From NCBI GenBank assembly GCA_030737875.1, contig CM060911.1, positions 98,104,599 to 98,168,598 on the forward strand: a stretch of 64,000 nucleotides of DNA, read 5' to 3'. Position 1 is the first letter of the stretch; each line of letters begins with the position of its first letter. A model generated the notes under the pieces. That model had not been told where the DNA came from. It searched no databases and saw only the letters and a list, made by a program, of their open reading frames with translations. The translations under genes and the position numbers were made by a program. The DNA comes from Allium sativum (Eukaryota; Streptophyta; Magnoliopsida; Asparagales; Amaryllidaceae). This document shows positions 11,160-22,641 of this stretch, in pieces.

Positions 11160-11794
11160 CAACTCCTCACTAAGAAGACCCATCTTGACATCATCAAGAG
11201 CCAAAGTATCGCGGCCATAGATCAAATGATTTGAGAAACCCGTATAGAGGTCCGGCAATGAACACAATAATATCATCGCCTTTTGTTCTTTTTAATCTTC
11301 AAATCAGCGGTCTTCATCTTCATGAGCAAGTCATCAAAGGCATTCAAATGTGCCTTAAGAGAATTATCCTCCTTCAGCTTGAAGGTGAAAAACGTTTGCA
11401 ACAAGATCAAACGGTTAGTGAGTGGCTTCTTCATATACAATTCCTCCAACTTGTCCCATATACCTTTAGCGGTCGTCTCAACACTAATTTCGAAGATCAC
11501 AATCTCGTCCATAGCAAGTTAAAGAGTAGTTTAAGACTATTCCTCCATCTCCTCTCTCTCAACATCCAAGATATCACTTGGCAATAAGTGAGTATCAAAT
11601 ACCATTCGGTGCACCCGATTCCGCCTAAGAACTGCTTTCATTTTCCATTGCCACTTCTCAAAGTCATTATTACCATTCCACTTGTCAATGACCAATTAAG
11701 AACCCGATGCCGCATACGAACCCCGTGCATAAGGCGCCACACTATTCAGACTTCTGGTTGAAGGACTTATCGAGCTATTATTCGTTTCCGGCAT
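11160..11794 (-). pseudogene. Copia gag N-terminal and central part, broken
   Basis: A start ATG reading MPETNNSSIS lies at 11794, about 26 bases inside the primer site. The segment contains KWNGNNDFEKWQWKMK-like sequence (about 11690-11640), the usual start of copia gag, and then the UBN2-like core TAKGIWDKLEELYMKK and LKAHLNAFDDLLMKMK (11273-11512). Stops at about 11696 and 11519 and a shift near 11290 separate the pieces. The family role is capsid formation. Confidence 0.82.
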
Positions 11795-11822
11795 TTTCAC
11801 AAACACCTAACAAGCACCAATT

Positions 11823-11834
11823 GCTCTGATACCA
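11823..11834 (-). promoter_or_regulatory. Copia primer binding site (tRNA-iMet)
   Basis: The minus strand reads TGGTATCAGAGC, complementary to the 3' end of plant initiator tRNA-Met. It lies two bases inside the 5' LTR end at 11837, where minus-strand DNA synthesis would be primed. Confidence 0.9.
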
Positions 11835-11836
11835 AC

Positions 11837-12723
11837 TGTTGTAACCATTGTGATTAATCCAATCCAAGACCACTCGAATTCGATATCTAAACCACAAAGC
11901 GCTAGTGGAAGACTAGACCTTTGTTAGACTTGCAAAAACAACCAAAATAATAACTCTAGTCACAAAAAAAGATCAACCGATCACGAACAATCCAAATCCC
12001 AATCACAAGCAAAGAACTAATGATTAAAGTAGCAAAAATAAATAACACAAGGATTTATAGTGGTTCCACTAACATCTTGTTAGTGTACATCCACTTTGGA
12101 GAGAGTATTTTATTACCACGATGAAAGGAATAAAAGATATTGATCCAGTCATCACTGTTTTTCAATATAGAAAAGAGTTTGAGGAGAATAGTATTGAAGA
12201 ATTGGAATTAGGTTATAAACCCTAATTCACCGTTAAGAATAAACCCTTGGTATCCAAGCTCTCCCTTTGAACCTCTGAAAATAGCTTATATAGAGATAGG
12301 CCAATTCCCAAAATTGCCCACAAGTCTTCAAAAATCAACTTACAAAGTTATCAGCCTGAAACAACCCATATGCCTCGTCAGACGTCTGTTAAGGGAGACG
12401 ACAGACGTCTGTCCCTCCCAGGGAATTATTTGGGCTTCAGCACTTAGCTCAGACGACTGCGTAGGCCCTGACAGACATCTGTCCCTCTCAGACATGTGTT
12501 GTGGGGATGACAGATGTCTGTGGGAACTCTCGGGAAAATCCACCTTGTCGTGTCATACGTCTGTCGTATCCCACGACAGACATCTGTCGCACCTGCTAGC
12601 TAAAACCATACACCTTCTCAGCTCTAACTTCCGCGTGCGAACTCCGATTTGCGAACCATCTTCTCCTATGTGAAGCTAGCTTCATCCTCCTCAATCCAAC
12701 ATATAGTATCGCATACTTCAACA
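11837..12723 (-). repeat. Copia 5' LTR (element on minus strand)
   Basis: This is the partner of 6493-7390. In the first ~106 aligned bases I count ten substitutions, so the copies are clearly diverged. It carries the same ACGT-palindrome cluster (12360-12600), partly decayed. The outer edge is TGTTGAAGTATGCG on the minus strand. Confidence 0.9.
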
Positions 12724-13680
12724 TTATATTTATAATTCATATTACGAGAATATTATTCAAAAGCACAAGAGTACTTAACAAGTGTACTATAACACTTCCA
12801 TCCACTGAACAAGGATATATTAATGATATTAATAACAATAACATATGAATATAAAATAAATTTAAGCACAATTTCCAGAATACATTTGTCATTTAATAAA
12901 GCAAATATTTCATACTGGTTACGCAATCATGAATGCTTTGCAGGTTATGAAAAAATATAACAGCATAAGTACTCCATGGGTGACATATAATGATGCCCTC
13001 CTTGATTGATCAGACTAACAATAACTATTAACCCATCTTTTAGGAAGGATGTTATGGTTTCGATTTGGACATCAGGATCGCACGTGACTCAAAGCAGACC
13101 CGCACAAACTCGGACTAAGCATCATACTCGTTTGTTTGGAAATCATAACTACTCAAACTCTGAACGAGCACCCTAAGCATCATCCGATCAATTTGAAAAG
13201 GCACGATCGGCTCATAGGATCGCAAAACTTACACTTGGTTGATTATGCAAAGGATTAAATCGAATATCACTTCAAAAAAAAGGATCGACACAGGCCAATC
13301 ACCCAATTATAGTGGATCGAATCGACTTTGCATCTGCTCGCTCAAAGAGATCGGATCGTTATTGACTAAATCATGGGATTGGTCTCCATTTTCTAAACAC
13401 TGGATTAACACGCTCTGATCAGGCTAAAAAGATGGACCCACACACGGAATCAAGACTTGCCAAAAGTATGGACTTGGCCTCAAGACTCAACCGGATTTGT
13501 ATAATCCTTGGACATATGAATGTTGGATCGAAGCTTTGGATTAGGCAATAATTGATGATATGAGGTGATTAAACAAAGCTGAAAAACTTTGCACTTAAAA
13601 CAACTTAGTGGATCGGATCAGTAGGAGCCATAAAAATCCATGTAATGGATCAATACTATTCTTTTAAATTACAAGGATCT
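12724..13680. other. No recognisable gene; degenerate repeat-like sequence
   Basis: The first ~280 bp are AT-rich. From about 13060 there are many GGATCG/GATCGGATC words, like those at 500-680, suggesting old LTR sequence. No open frame with family similarity is visible. Confidence 0.4.
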
Positions 13681-13689
13681 AATTTGATC

Positions 13690-13877
13690 TCTCCTTGACT
13701 TGGTCAACATGGATTTCCTACTTTTTTCCTTAATTTGTGACTGATCCCAACTCTTCTATAACTATAACTATAAATATGATACCAAAAGGCTCATTTTGGG
13801 ACATCTTCTCTTGGCTTTTGGACAATACTACGCAAGGACACTGCTATAGCATAAAAAACTACATTTTCTCTGCATGT
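13690..13877 (+). repeat. LTR fragment with TATA box, in inverted relation to 14520-14582
   Basis: A TATA-like CTATAAATATGATA (about 13768) is followed by a ~63-bp block at 13815-13877. This block reappears as its reverse complement at 14520-14582 with about five mismatches. TATA box plus downstream block look like the U3/R part of an LTR. Finding the same block inverted about 640 bp away suggests two LTR remnants in opposite orientation. Confidence 0.5.
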
Positions 13878-13880
13878 TTT

Positions 13881-14250
13881 CTATGGGATCAACACCGACC
13901 CCTCTAGTAGGGACAATATCGAGTTCTCCATGTGAGGGGCAGTTGCCCTCGATTCGAGCAGGAGACTCCTTATGTTACTAGGTCTGATAGTAGCTGCATT
14001 CTCGTCTTCAAACCTTCTTTGTTTTTCAATTTGATTGAAGAACATCATTATTTCTTTTTGTTGATTGAGCAAGCTCTCTTGATGCTTGAGGTGGGTTTGC
14101 AAGTTATTCACTACCTCATGCATGTTCTCCTTGGTCGGATATAAGGAAGGACACCCTCCCAAAGAAACCTCTTGACTTCCTCCTTCCACAGTTGCGCCTT
14201 CTGGTTATTTATCGGTGTTCTTCTTCTACACTATGATTTCCTAGGCAGAG
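13881..14250 (-). pseudogene. Gag-like N-terminal fragment of an LTR element
   Basis: A 102-residue minus-strand frame has a coiled-coil-like stretch VVNNLQTHLKHQESLLNQQK and a Glu/Arg-rich FNQIEKQRRFEDEN segment, the kind of sequence found near the N-terminus of plant retrotransposon gag proteins. It lies just downstream, on the minus strand, of the LTR fragment at 14290-14590. No zinc knuckle or capsid core remains. The assignment rests on context and composition. Confidence 0.4.
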
Positions 14251-14289
14251 AGATCCTTTTGGTTCAAGTAATAGCTCCTACCTGGCATA

Positions 14290-14590
14290 CCAAATTTAAC
14301 GCTCGATTTTCCTCAATCGAATGCCAACATTTGATTCGTATTTAAATAAGATAATATGATTGCAAAATAGTCATTGATCTTAATTCATAGAACGCAATAA
14401 AGTAAATGGAGACACAAGATATATATAGTGGTTCGAAAATCACTCCTACATCTGTTGAGTTATAATCGATTATTTATATTGTTTGATTACAAGTACATTT
14501 CAGTTTGATCTAAAGGATGTAGAGAAAATGTAGTTTTTTATGTTATAGCAATGTCCTTGCGTAGTAGTGTCCAAAAGCCATAACCAAGTA
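14290..14590 (-). repeat. LTR fragment, minus strand
   Basis: It contains the inverted partner block 14520-14582 and a GATATATATAGTGGTTCG motif near 14425, similar in wording to the GGATTTATAGTGGTTCC of the copia LTR at 6710. No second copy in the same orientation is present nearby. Confidence 0.45.
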
Positions 14591-14725
14591 CATACTTGTT
14601 CAAGTTCAACTTGAACAAGTATGTAAAGGGTTAAACTTGAACAAGTATATTGCTATAGCTGTGTTAATTTGAACAAGTATGTACAAGGTTAAACTTGAAC
14701 AAGTATATTTGAAAAAGTATGTAGC
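14589..14725. repeat. Perfect 37-bp palindrome followed by a short tandem array
   Basis: 14589-14625 is a perfect palindrome with 18-bp arms around a single central base. Its right arm (AACTTGAACAAGTATGTA) is then repeated with small changes about four times up to 14725, some units preceded by a GGTTAA spacer. No coding capacity. Confidence 0.8.
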
Positions 14726-14948
14726 TATTTATTAATCCTTTAGATTAAAATGGCACGAACGGAACAAACTTGCGTATTTTACTACGAAATTCATTCCTCC
14801 GCTATGTATAGTTAGATGTGTCTCAAAATAAATTTTTGAAATTTAACTCATACTCAAAAGATTTCATTCAAAAATTAAGTTTAAATAAATTAGATTTAGA
14901 TTATAAGAAAAAACTCAAGTATACACATTGAAAATCAACGTCGGCTAT

Positions 14949-15781
14949 TTAATTAACTTCATATTTAAACGCTAATATCTTCGGGTCATTACATAACAAG
15001 TACCTTAATGATTTATAGTTAGTAAACAGTAAAAATAGTTCTCTTAAGAGATATTGTCTCCATATCTTTAAAGTAAAGATAACAATAACTACCTCCAAAT
15101 CATGAGTTGGATAAATAATCTCATGCAGTTTGAGCTTGGAAGAAGCACAAGCAATGAATTTACCTCTCTGCATCAGTACAGCTCCTAATTCAGTTTCATA
15201 TGCACCTGCATAGATGACCAAATCTTGATTTCATTCAGGTACAACTTATATAGATGCATTGGTCAATAATTTTTTCAGATTCTAAAATGATTCCTAACAT
15301 TTATCGAACCAAACAAACTTCACAACCTTTCTAGGAAACTTAGTTATCTATGCTACTATATGGATAAGTTCTTAGTTAACCTCCTGCAATAGCTAACTAG
15401 CCTAAGAAATCTCTTCATCTCAATGACTATCTCTACTCTCTTCCAGTTGTTACCAGCTTTGATCTTGGTGTGGTCTACTAATAATCGTTCTCTGAAACTA
15501 TGAGATCATAAAGTTATCTTCTCTTTTTCAAAGTAAAACTTCAAGAACATAGCCATCGACTGGTGTTTCCTCGCTTTCTTGAGCATTGTCCTAAGGTGAT
15601 CTTCCTGATCTCTCTGATTCTTAGTATAAATCGGAATATCATCTAAGAACACTGATGTGGATCTATCCAAGTGCTCTCGGAAAATTCAATCCATCAAATC
15701 CACAATGAAAGTGAGTGCAGTAGTTAGACTAAATGGCAGAACTAATCACTCATATTACTCACATCTAGTTCAAAGTGCTAA

Positions 15782-15852
<71 letters not shown>

Positions 15853-15980
15853 ACTAGGGATGCTTTTACATGCGATAAAGAATTCTCATCTCATCAGCAC
15901 TAGGCATTATTCACCCGGACCTTAATGTAATCTTAGCTGATTTTCACCGTGTTAAAAGTAGTAGTGGTTCAAGGTAAAAT
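14949..15980 (-). pseudogene. Gypsy RT and RNase H remnant interrupted by a microsatellite
   Basis: From high to low coordinate the minus strand gives an eroded RT: a KISxDYIKVRV-like segment (about 15930), LVLPFSLTTALTF then LMD with stops (15700-15760), the catalytic-region VFLDDIPIYTKNQRDQEDHL (about 15650-15590), the PFVW.KC.ESF-like thumb region (15330-15250), and an open RNase H frame at 14949-15221. The RNase H has VIYAGAYETELGAVLMQRGK, then YPTHDLEVVIVIFTLKIWRQ and FTNYKSLRYLL. Many stops and frame changes make it dead. A CA/TA repeat (15782-15849) sits in the RT. Confidence 0.8.
15782..15849. repeat. Compound (CA)n(TA)n microsatellite
   Basis: About 16 CA units run directly into about 18 TA units. 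The array lies within the old RT coding sequence, so it arose after the element died. Confidence 0.95.
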
Positions 15981-16299
15981 TAAACTGTTAAGCTTATCAT
16001 AATCAGTGGCTCAAAATTGTCTTGGTTATTATGGATAATAAACAAATGAGGAACCATTAAAGAGAAGAAATTTCATGCCATTGAGAATGAAAGTTATAAT
16101 AGTACCATTGCAACATTAGCATACTCACCCTTATAAGTTTAAATATACGGTAATACTTTCGTTCGAATATGTGTCTTTAAAATCATGAATGTTCACACTG
16201 TAACTTGAAATCGTCCCCATTTGACGATTGCTCCCTCGTTATTATCTTCTTACACAAATGTTTTCAGTCAAATTGAATATAGTCCATTACCTAATTAAA

Positions 16300-16812
16300 A
16301 ATATTTATTAGGAAAAAACCTTAAACAAGGAAACGAGTACAACTTTTAAAATCTTAGTTCTCATATAAAAATGATATTTCTTACAAAGAGTTTGATACTT
16401 CACAGTCAAAATAATACCTTATTAAAACCTACTAAGAAAAAGTTGATGGAAAAAATCTTACTTAAAAAAAGAGTACAATAACATGTTTTAATAATTTATT
16501 TCATCAAAGGAAAATTGATAATTTTGAGCCATGATAATGTCCGTTAAGACCTTACTAAGAAAAATCTCGGTGAAGGAAAAAAGTATATATAATATGACAT
16601 TTTTGTATAGTTTACTACATCAAAAGATATTGATACTTTTGAATCAAGATAATACCTTGTTAAAACCTTACCAAGAAAAACATAGTAAAAAAATCTTAAA
16701 GAAGAAAAACAAATAAAATATAGTATGTTGTATTTTAATAATTTACTATATTAAAAAGGGTTTGATATTTTGAGGTTGATGTAATGCCTTAGTAAAATCT
16801 TACTTAGATAAA
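16300..16812. repeat. Degenerate tandem array, about four units of ~120 bp
   Basis: Units begin near 16300, 16442, 16566 and 16681. Each ends in a motif like CCTTATTAAAACCTTACTAA followed by GAAAAA, and each carries a GAAAAAA..CTTA...AAGAGTA-like segment and a TTTGATA..TTTGAG segment. The units are diverged, with indels. Confidence 0.75.
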
Positions 16813-17819
16813 TACTTTGTTTAAACTGGCCAAGTCATTTGGATATGATGCAAAAGGTCATATGTTGGATTCCCTTCTTGCGTGGACCAACTCACTTGAC
16901 ATGTAGTACGTTATGTACTACAAACTTGTATATATAAGTATCAATTTCCAGAAAAAAACACTTATGGGAAAAAAATCTAAGTTAAGGATTTATAATTTGT
17001 CATTAAAGTTTGAATACAAGTCTTTACAATTCAAATCAGCTACAAATACTTCTGCCATATATCTTTAAAAAGCATTGGGGAAAATAAAATTAGAATATAG
17101 GACTTTTATTTTATCTTCTTTATATGCTCATCATTTATAAATAAATTCCCTTAATGCAATCAATTTTCCAAGATTGTCTTTTTGAAATGTTTTTTGCATT
17201 GTAACAACCAGCCTTTATTCTCGAATTAAATCGTCCAAAAAGGCTAAATTGGTTATTGAACTGAGTGAGATTTATAATCGAATTATGCCAAATGGAAATG
17301 GATTTGAGAAATCAAAATATTTTGAATGAAGTTTGGACAAATAGTATAAATTGTATTATGAAAAATTGGAAGGCTAAAGTCTTATTTCATTAAATATAAA
17401 TCGTTTGAAAATCTATAATGACCAAGTGGAGTGTAAGATAAACCGTGGGTATTGTCTCACATGCCTTTACATATCGCTGTTGGAGCAAATTACGAATTCT
17501 TTTTGTAATTTGATTGTGTTAAAGTGGATCGATGTGAAGCTATAGCTCTATTTTTTATATTTATTTCACTAATAAACGTTACCTATTTTAGCATATACTT
17601 TTGTATGAAATAGTTTAACAGACCATTAGGAAATGGAAAAACCTGTAACATCTCTCAAGTGACCATCACAACATGAAAAACCACTTTCAACAACAATCAA
17701 AGACAGTGTTTTGGGTGTAAAAGATGTAAAATTTTGGTCCCCCTAAATTCATTATTCAATGAAATGCTTTCGATGATTTCAACCCTTGGTGAAACGCTGA
17801 TTCAACACATGTGATAAAA
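16813..17819. other. No recognisable gene
   Basis: AT-rich sequence without a supportable open frame, RNA gene or repeat boundary. Confidence 0.45.
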
Positions 17820-18180
17820 TATTTACCCTAATTGATCCTGCCTCCAGTTTCATTTCCCTCTGGTAAAAAAATAAACTTTCCCTCTTCCTCCAGTTTCATT
17901 TCCCTCTTTCGATTTCATTTCCGGCGTTCGATTTCATCTTGCGGTAAAACCCAATTTTATCATTTCATTGTTCCTTATTTCTCTGATTCCAATTTTGTGG
18001 TGCCCCAGTTCCCCTTTTTTAGGTACTTCGATCGATTTAGTTATAATTTATCTCCTGTACATTTAGTTCAATCGATTTAGTTTTCGACTGATTTAATTAT
18101 TTGTCTTTCGATTCGATTGATTTAATTACTTAGTTCTTGTACATTTAGTTCGACTGATTTACACTTATTAGTGAAATGGT
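17820..18180 (+). other. C/T-rich leader-like segment
   Basis: From 17830 the plus strand is C/T-rich, with a duplicated CCTCCAGTTTCATTTCCCTC word (about 17843 and 17887) and several TTCGATTTCATTT repeats. A CTTGCG/GTAAAACC step at 17939-17949 resembles a splice donor. It looks like a plant 5' untranslated exon and could belong to the transposase pseudogene starting 1.6 kb downstream. No coding sequence was identified and the link is speculative. Confidence 0.3.
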
Positions 18181-18816
18181 GCAGTATTGCTATGCTAATA
18201 CCATCGTTACTGAACATTTGCTTTGAGCTAGCATGATTATGATTTATGGATACCTTTACGGTTTACATTTTTTTTCCTTGATTTATTAATTAGAAAGTGA
18301 ATTAAGTGGGATGATGTTGTCTGTAGATATAATTTTTTGGGTATAATCATTATAAGTGCAGTTTGGCTTAAGTTAGGACAAATACAATATCATATCATCC
18401 ATTTATATTATATTTTCTCTAGTAGCAGCAGCATTTTCTAAATACCATATTTGATTTGTTTCATGTGTTTCTTCTAAGTTGTAAATGTTTTTCAAATTTA
18501 TCATGGCTATATGCCAAAACATAAAAAAGTTTGAATAGTAAATGCAATTTGAACAGTAATTGCAGTTTGAACTGTAATTGTAGTTTGAATAGTAATTGCA
18601 GTCGCAAAACCAAAGGATTAAATAAAGAAACTGTAATTGTAGTTTGAACAGTCTACAAACCAGGTTGCACACTTCTGCATGTACTGGCTTGACACTGCTG
18701 CATGTACACATGGTTTCTATGTTGTGGTATGCTCAAAAGGTGAATTAATGAATCATGGCTATATGCCAAATCATAAAAAGTTGGACAATGTTCATAAAAG
18801 ATGACTCAATATGTGT

Positions 18817-18824
18817 ATATATAT

Positions 18825-18862
<38 letters not shown>

Positions 18863-18962
18863 ATCTCCTTATCTAGAACTTATCAGAAATGAGCTGGCTC
18901 TTTCATCCCTATCTAAAACTTATCAGTAGAGTTACTTCTTTCATCCATATGTGTGTGTGTGC

Positions 18963-18993
<31 letters not shown>

Positions 18994-18994
18994 C
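18817..18994. repeat. CA and GT microsatellites in inverted arrangement
   Basis: A (TA)n(CA)n tract at about 18817-18856 is followed ~95 bp later by a (GT)n(TA)n tract at 18950-18994. The two are reverse complements in type. Between them, a ~45-bp unit containing TCTARAACTTATCAG and CTTTCATCC is repeated twice. Confidence 0.9.
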
Positions 18995-19023
18995 CTTCAT
19001 GTAATTGTCTTCACCACACTCAT

Positions 19024-19062
19024 AGTAACTTAAAGACACAGTCCTTCTGTCTTTAAGTTACT
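19024..19062. repeat. Perfect 15-bp inverted repeat with 9-nt loop
   Basis: AGTAACTTAAAGACA at 19024-19038 pairs perfectly with TGTCTTTAAGTTACT at 19048-19062. The loop is CAGTCCTTC. No T-run follows and this is a nuclear genome, so it is not called a terminator. Confidence 0.85.
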
Positions 19063-19310
19063 TCTTTCCTCTTACCCAAGCCTTATTACCATGTCAGTCC
19101 TAAAGCAGCGATGTCATGCTCGTATCTACTGGGAACAAGCCATGCTGCCTTGGTTAATTGAAGCCATCCTGCCTTGGTTAATGTTAGTGTTGTCATGAGG
19201 TTATGTTCAAATCCATGTGGATGGGTTTTCAGTATTTTAAAGATACTGAAAATCTCGTCTACATGGTTTTGAAAATAAACTTTGTGGCAGCACCACTTAA
19301 CATATTAAGT

Positions 19311-19498
19311 TGTCCAATATATTGTTTGTTTTGATATTGATCAAGTTGTCCAATACATCGTTGTATTCTAAATGTATATCAATTTGTCCAATATATCGTT
19401 GTGTAGAACATGTATATCTCGTTGTCCAATATATCATTGTGTTCTACATGTATGTCAATTTGTCCAATATATTGTTCGTTATGATATTGAAAGCAGTC
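19311..19498 (+). repeat. Five-unit 38-bp tandem repeat
   Basis: The anchor TTGTCCAATATATYG starts near 19311, 19347, 19385, 19423 and 19461, a spacing of 36, 38, 38 and 38 bases. Units share a TGTATATCAA-like tail. The array lies just upstream of the transposase pseudogene. Confidence 0.85.
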
Positions 19499-19564
19499 TC
19501 AAGCATTTTTACTGTCACTATAGCAGGCACTATATATTTATTATAGTTGTGAAAAATGGCTAGA

Positions 19565-22500
19565 AAAAAGAAATGACAAGGAAAATGAAGCTTACTTGCA
19601 ATTTAAAAAAACTGAAGAATCCAAACAGGCATCAGGTAAATCTAATGCAACGGAAGAGCATATCGAGCTACCTACAGAAGACATGGATGTCGAAAAGGCA
19701 AACGTGTCAGTCACACGCACTAATAGGGATGAAAATTCTTGAGATGCAATGGAGATAGGTAGGACTGCAGAGGACGTAAATGCAAATCAGGTTTCAAAAA
19801 AGAAGACTAGAGGCCTAACTAAAGTGAAAAGGCATCCTTCAGAGGCTTCCTTCAGAGGTTGCATGTCGAACTGGTGTACAGTTTAATTCATTGGGTATAC
19901 CGATAGGAAAAGGGTCAGTGAAATTATCGTCTTATTTAGGGCCACTTGTCCGTGAGCACGTTCCATATACACTTGACGACTAGAGGAAACTTAGTAATGA
20001 CTTGAAAGTGGTTATGTGGGAATCCATCCGGGTAATTGTACCAGTTTTTATTTAATATTATAGCAATTTATTTTCTATTTTCAATATTGTCCTTTGTACT
20101 ACGAACAACATCATACTGTTAATTTTGTGCTAGCCTGTTATAATTCGATTAATGTTCTATTAAATGTTATAGGTTAGATTTAGACTTGATGAGGAATGGC
20201 AAATGACTCCCATTTTTCAGTAAATGGGATGTATCTAGAGGTGTTCAAAAAGCAAGTTCGTTAAAAAAATATTACAAGCAAAAACCAAGGAGGAACAACT
20301 TCAACTGAAACCATAAAACGTTAAAAGTATGAGGGAATGGAAGCAGTTTATTGAGTCGGAAACAAGAAAAGAATTTCAGGTAATTGTAATGTAATTTTTA
20401 TCTTTTCATATACTCAACATAAGCGTACATAACATGCAATTTAACTAACCAATGCGATAAAACCATTAATCTAGGCACAAAGCGAAAATTTTAAATGCAT
20501 GAAGGAAAAGCAAATTCCACATACATGTAGATATCGAGGAATGGCCCGAGTAACTGAAGATTTGGTTAGAAAAATATTTGATATATTAGCTGGTAAACAT
20601 ATCTCGTTTGTAGTAAGTGTAATTTGTTAGTTTTGTTCTATGTTATGTTTCTTTAATGTAGAAAGAGGAAAGTTCTGAACCCTCTTCCGTTTCTAGAGTT
20701 GAGGTTTGGATTAAATCTCATACTCGAAAAAATGGTGAAACAGTGAACACACGGGTTGCAGATGCTATTGTAAGTGTAATTTGTTAAAAATGATATAATT
20801 TAGTACTCTTCTATGAAATATAATTTGGATTCATTTTGTAGGAGAAATTGAAAAATGTAGAAAATGACCCACAATCCAGCTCCTCATGTAAGATCAAAGA
20901 AGACGCTCTCGCAGTAGTGTTGGGAGAAGAAAAGCCGGGACGACTTCGAGGAATGGGAAGAGGTATAACCATGACCAAGGCAGTTTTTTCACAAATCAAA
21001 GATAAGGAAATTACTCATTGTCATCAGAGAATTTTCGAGCTAGAGCACCTGGTTCATCTATTTGTGAAACATCGGGTATGATTTAGCTTATGTTTAATAT
21101 TTGTAGAGATTGCTTACTTTTTGGTATTTCTAGACAATATTGTCTCTATAGCTAAGTATCTATAGTCCAAGTCATTAATGTTTTTTCAATGTTATTGATT
21201 TACCAGAGTAAAGATTGTTGTGGAGAAGACGACATATCTCAAATGGTAAAAATATACCATATTAAGTTTGTAACATTTAAAAAAAAACTAATATACGTAT
21301 AAATAAATAAATATATATATATATTGATAATTGCAGAGTACACATAATCAGATAGGTGACAGTTGTACTTTACTAAATTGGCATGGGAATACGGGTGTGG
21401 TTATCGCCGAAGTAAAAATTGTATCGAGTGATCCGAATGAAATTTTCAATCTAGTACCTTTAGGTCCAAATGCCTTGAAAGTTTTGATAGTCCATCTCAG
21501 AAAATTCGATGCTTTTTTATGGAGGCCTTCACCTCGTTTGGTGTACATAGGAGATGCCAAAGACAAGACGGTGGCATGGCCAGTGGATAGAGTTGCTATT
21601 GGCATAAGCGAGAAGTCCGGAAAAGAAAATGAGGTACGATATGCACTTTCCATAGGTCAATCGACTGTATATGTTAAGCTTCAATTTTATGTTGCGTTAT
21701 GTACTTTCCATAGGTCAGTCAAATCATGTTTCCTCCATACATGATCTGTTATATATACTTGCAAATGATTGATAGTGCCCAACTATATTTGACTTTACCA
21801 ATAACATCATCAGACTTTCTTGATTTAATTGGGCAGTCATCAATTAATGTATGTCATTTTGATAGAGCATAACCAATAGCACAGAAAACAAATGTAAGTT
21901 GTAAGATTGGGGTAGAAGCAAAGAATTGGTTACCGAAGGACGAGTGCATTTGAGTGATTCAAATGTAATTATCAACGATATTTCTCGTGGACCAGAAGCC
22001 TCCATAGTTTGGGTGGATAAAATGATAAAAGAAGATGCCTTTTTGTGGAGGCCCATAATAGACATGATATGTATTGGAGAAGCCATTGGTAGAAAAATGG
22101 CTTAGCCAAAGGAAAAATTGGTATTTAAAAACAGTTCAGCATCTACCCCCCAGCGAAATTTTTGCAAATATGTTACGAGTTTTGAAAACGTTTCAACATC
22201 TACCCCCGTGAGCAATGTTCGCAAATCAATTATGGGTTTTGAAAACAGTCCAGCATCCACCCCCGTGATCAAATTTCCTAAATCTGCTACAGCAATACGT
22301 TTATATTACTAGTAACTTTTTTTAAGAATTTTTGATTATGTATCAACAAATATTGGTTATATGATAGAGTGCAAATTTCCCGGTGAATGCCAAAAGCAAG
22401 CTGCTTGATGTGGAGAACACTGGAAAAATAGTAGCCGAAGACACTGTGTCTTCAGTTGATCCTACTACTTTGGTTCATTCTACCCCACTGGTACCAAATA

Positions 22501-22641
22501 CAGTAAGAGTTTGGGTGGATAACGAAAAGAACCGAATGCACATCTATGGAGGCCTAACTCATTCATGGAATGCTTATCAGATGCTTTTGGTTCGACAGTA
22601 GCATGGCCTGTTGCGAATGTTAGACTGGAATCAACTTTTAC
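19565..22641 (+). pseudogene. En/Spm-associated plant transposase pseudogene (Transposase_24 type with three C-terminal repeat domains)
   Basis: Nine exons can be read with GT-AG borders: about 19565-20031, 20173-20379, 20475-20592, 20662-20769, 20842-21075, 21207-21245, 21337-21633, 21866 to about 22310, and 22368-22641. The N-terminal region has KKTRGLTKVK, then KLSSYLGPLVREHVPYTLDD, VRFRLDEEWQM, KSMREWKQFIESET, KQIPHTCRYRGMAR, EVWIKSHTRKNGE and ALAVVLGEEKPGRLRGMGRG. That order is characteristic of the PF03004 (Ptta/En/Spm) family. Three divergent copies of a further domain follow (exons 7, 8, 9), each with a C-LLxW start, a PLGPNALKVLIV-like middle, DAFLWRP and a (V)AWPV end; I recall this repeat as DUF8039. 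Stops occur after TLDD and in KMA*PKEK, both where Trp is expected (TAG for TGG), plus others in exons 1, 2 and 8. Exon 9 is frameshifted. Probably CACTA-element derived and dead. Confidence 0.82.
22118..22290 (+). repeat. Threefold 60-bp coding repeat between transposase domains
   Basis: Within exon 8 three units encode FKNSSASTPQ, FENVSTSTPV and FENSPASTPV, each followed by ~10 residues with a basic FCK/VRK/FPK step. They form a Ser/Thr/Pro-rich linker between the second and third C-terminal domains, and arose by local duplication. Confidence 0.8.

Larger units (their letters stand above)
6493..12723 (-). mobile_element. Complete but defective Ty1/copia element, Tork-like
   Basis: The element is delimited by two similar LTRs (6493-7390 and 11837-12723) starting TGTTG and ending CAACA. 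The flanking 5-mers TTATG and TTATA match in four of five bases. On the minus strand the order is LTR, tRNA-iMet primer site, gag, CCHC knuckle, protease, integrase, reverse transcriptase, RNase H and LTR, the copia gene order (integrase before RT). The protease and knuckle sequence resemble the Tork/TNT1 branch. The polyprotein is broken by several stops and frameshifts, and the LTRs differ at roughly one base in ten over the first hundred bases compared. It is therefore old and immobile unless helped in trans. Confidence 0.92.
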
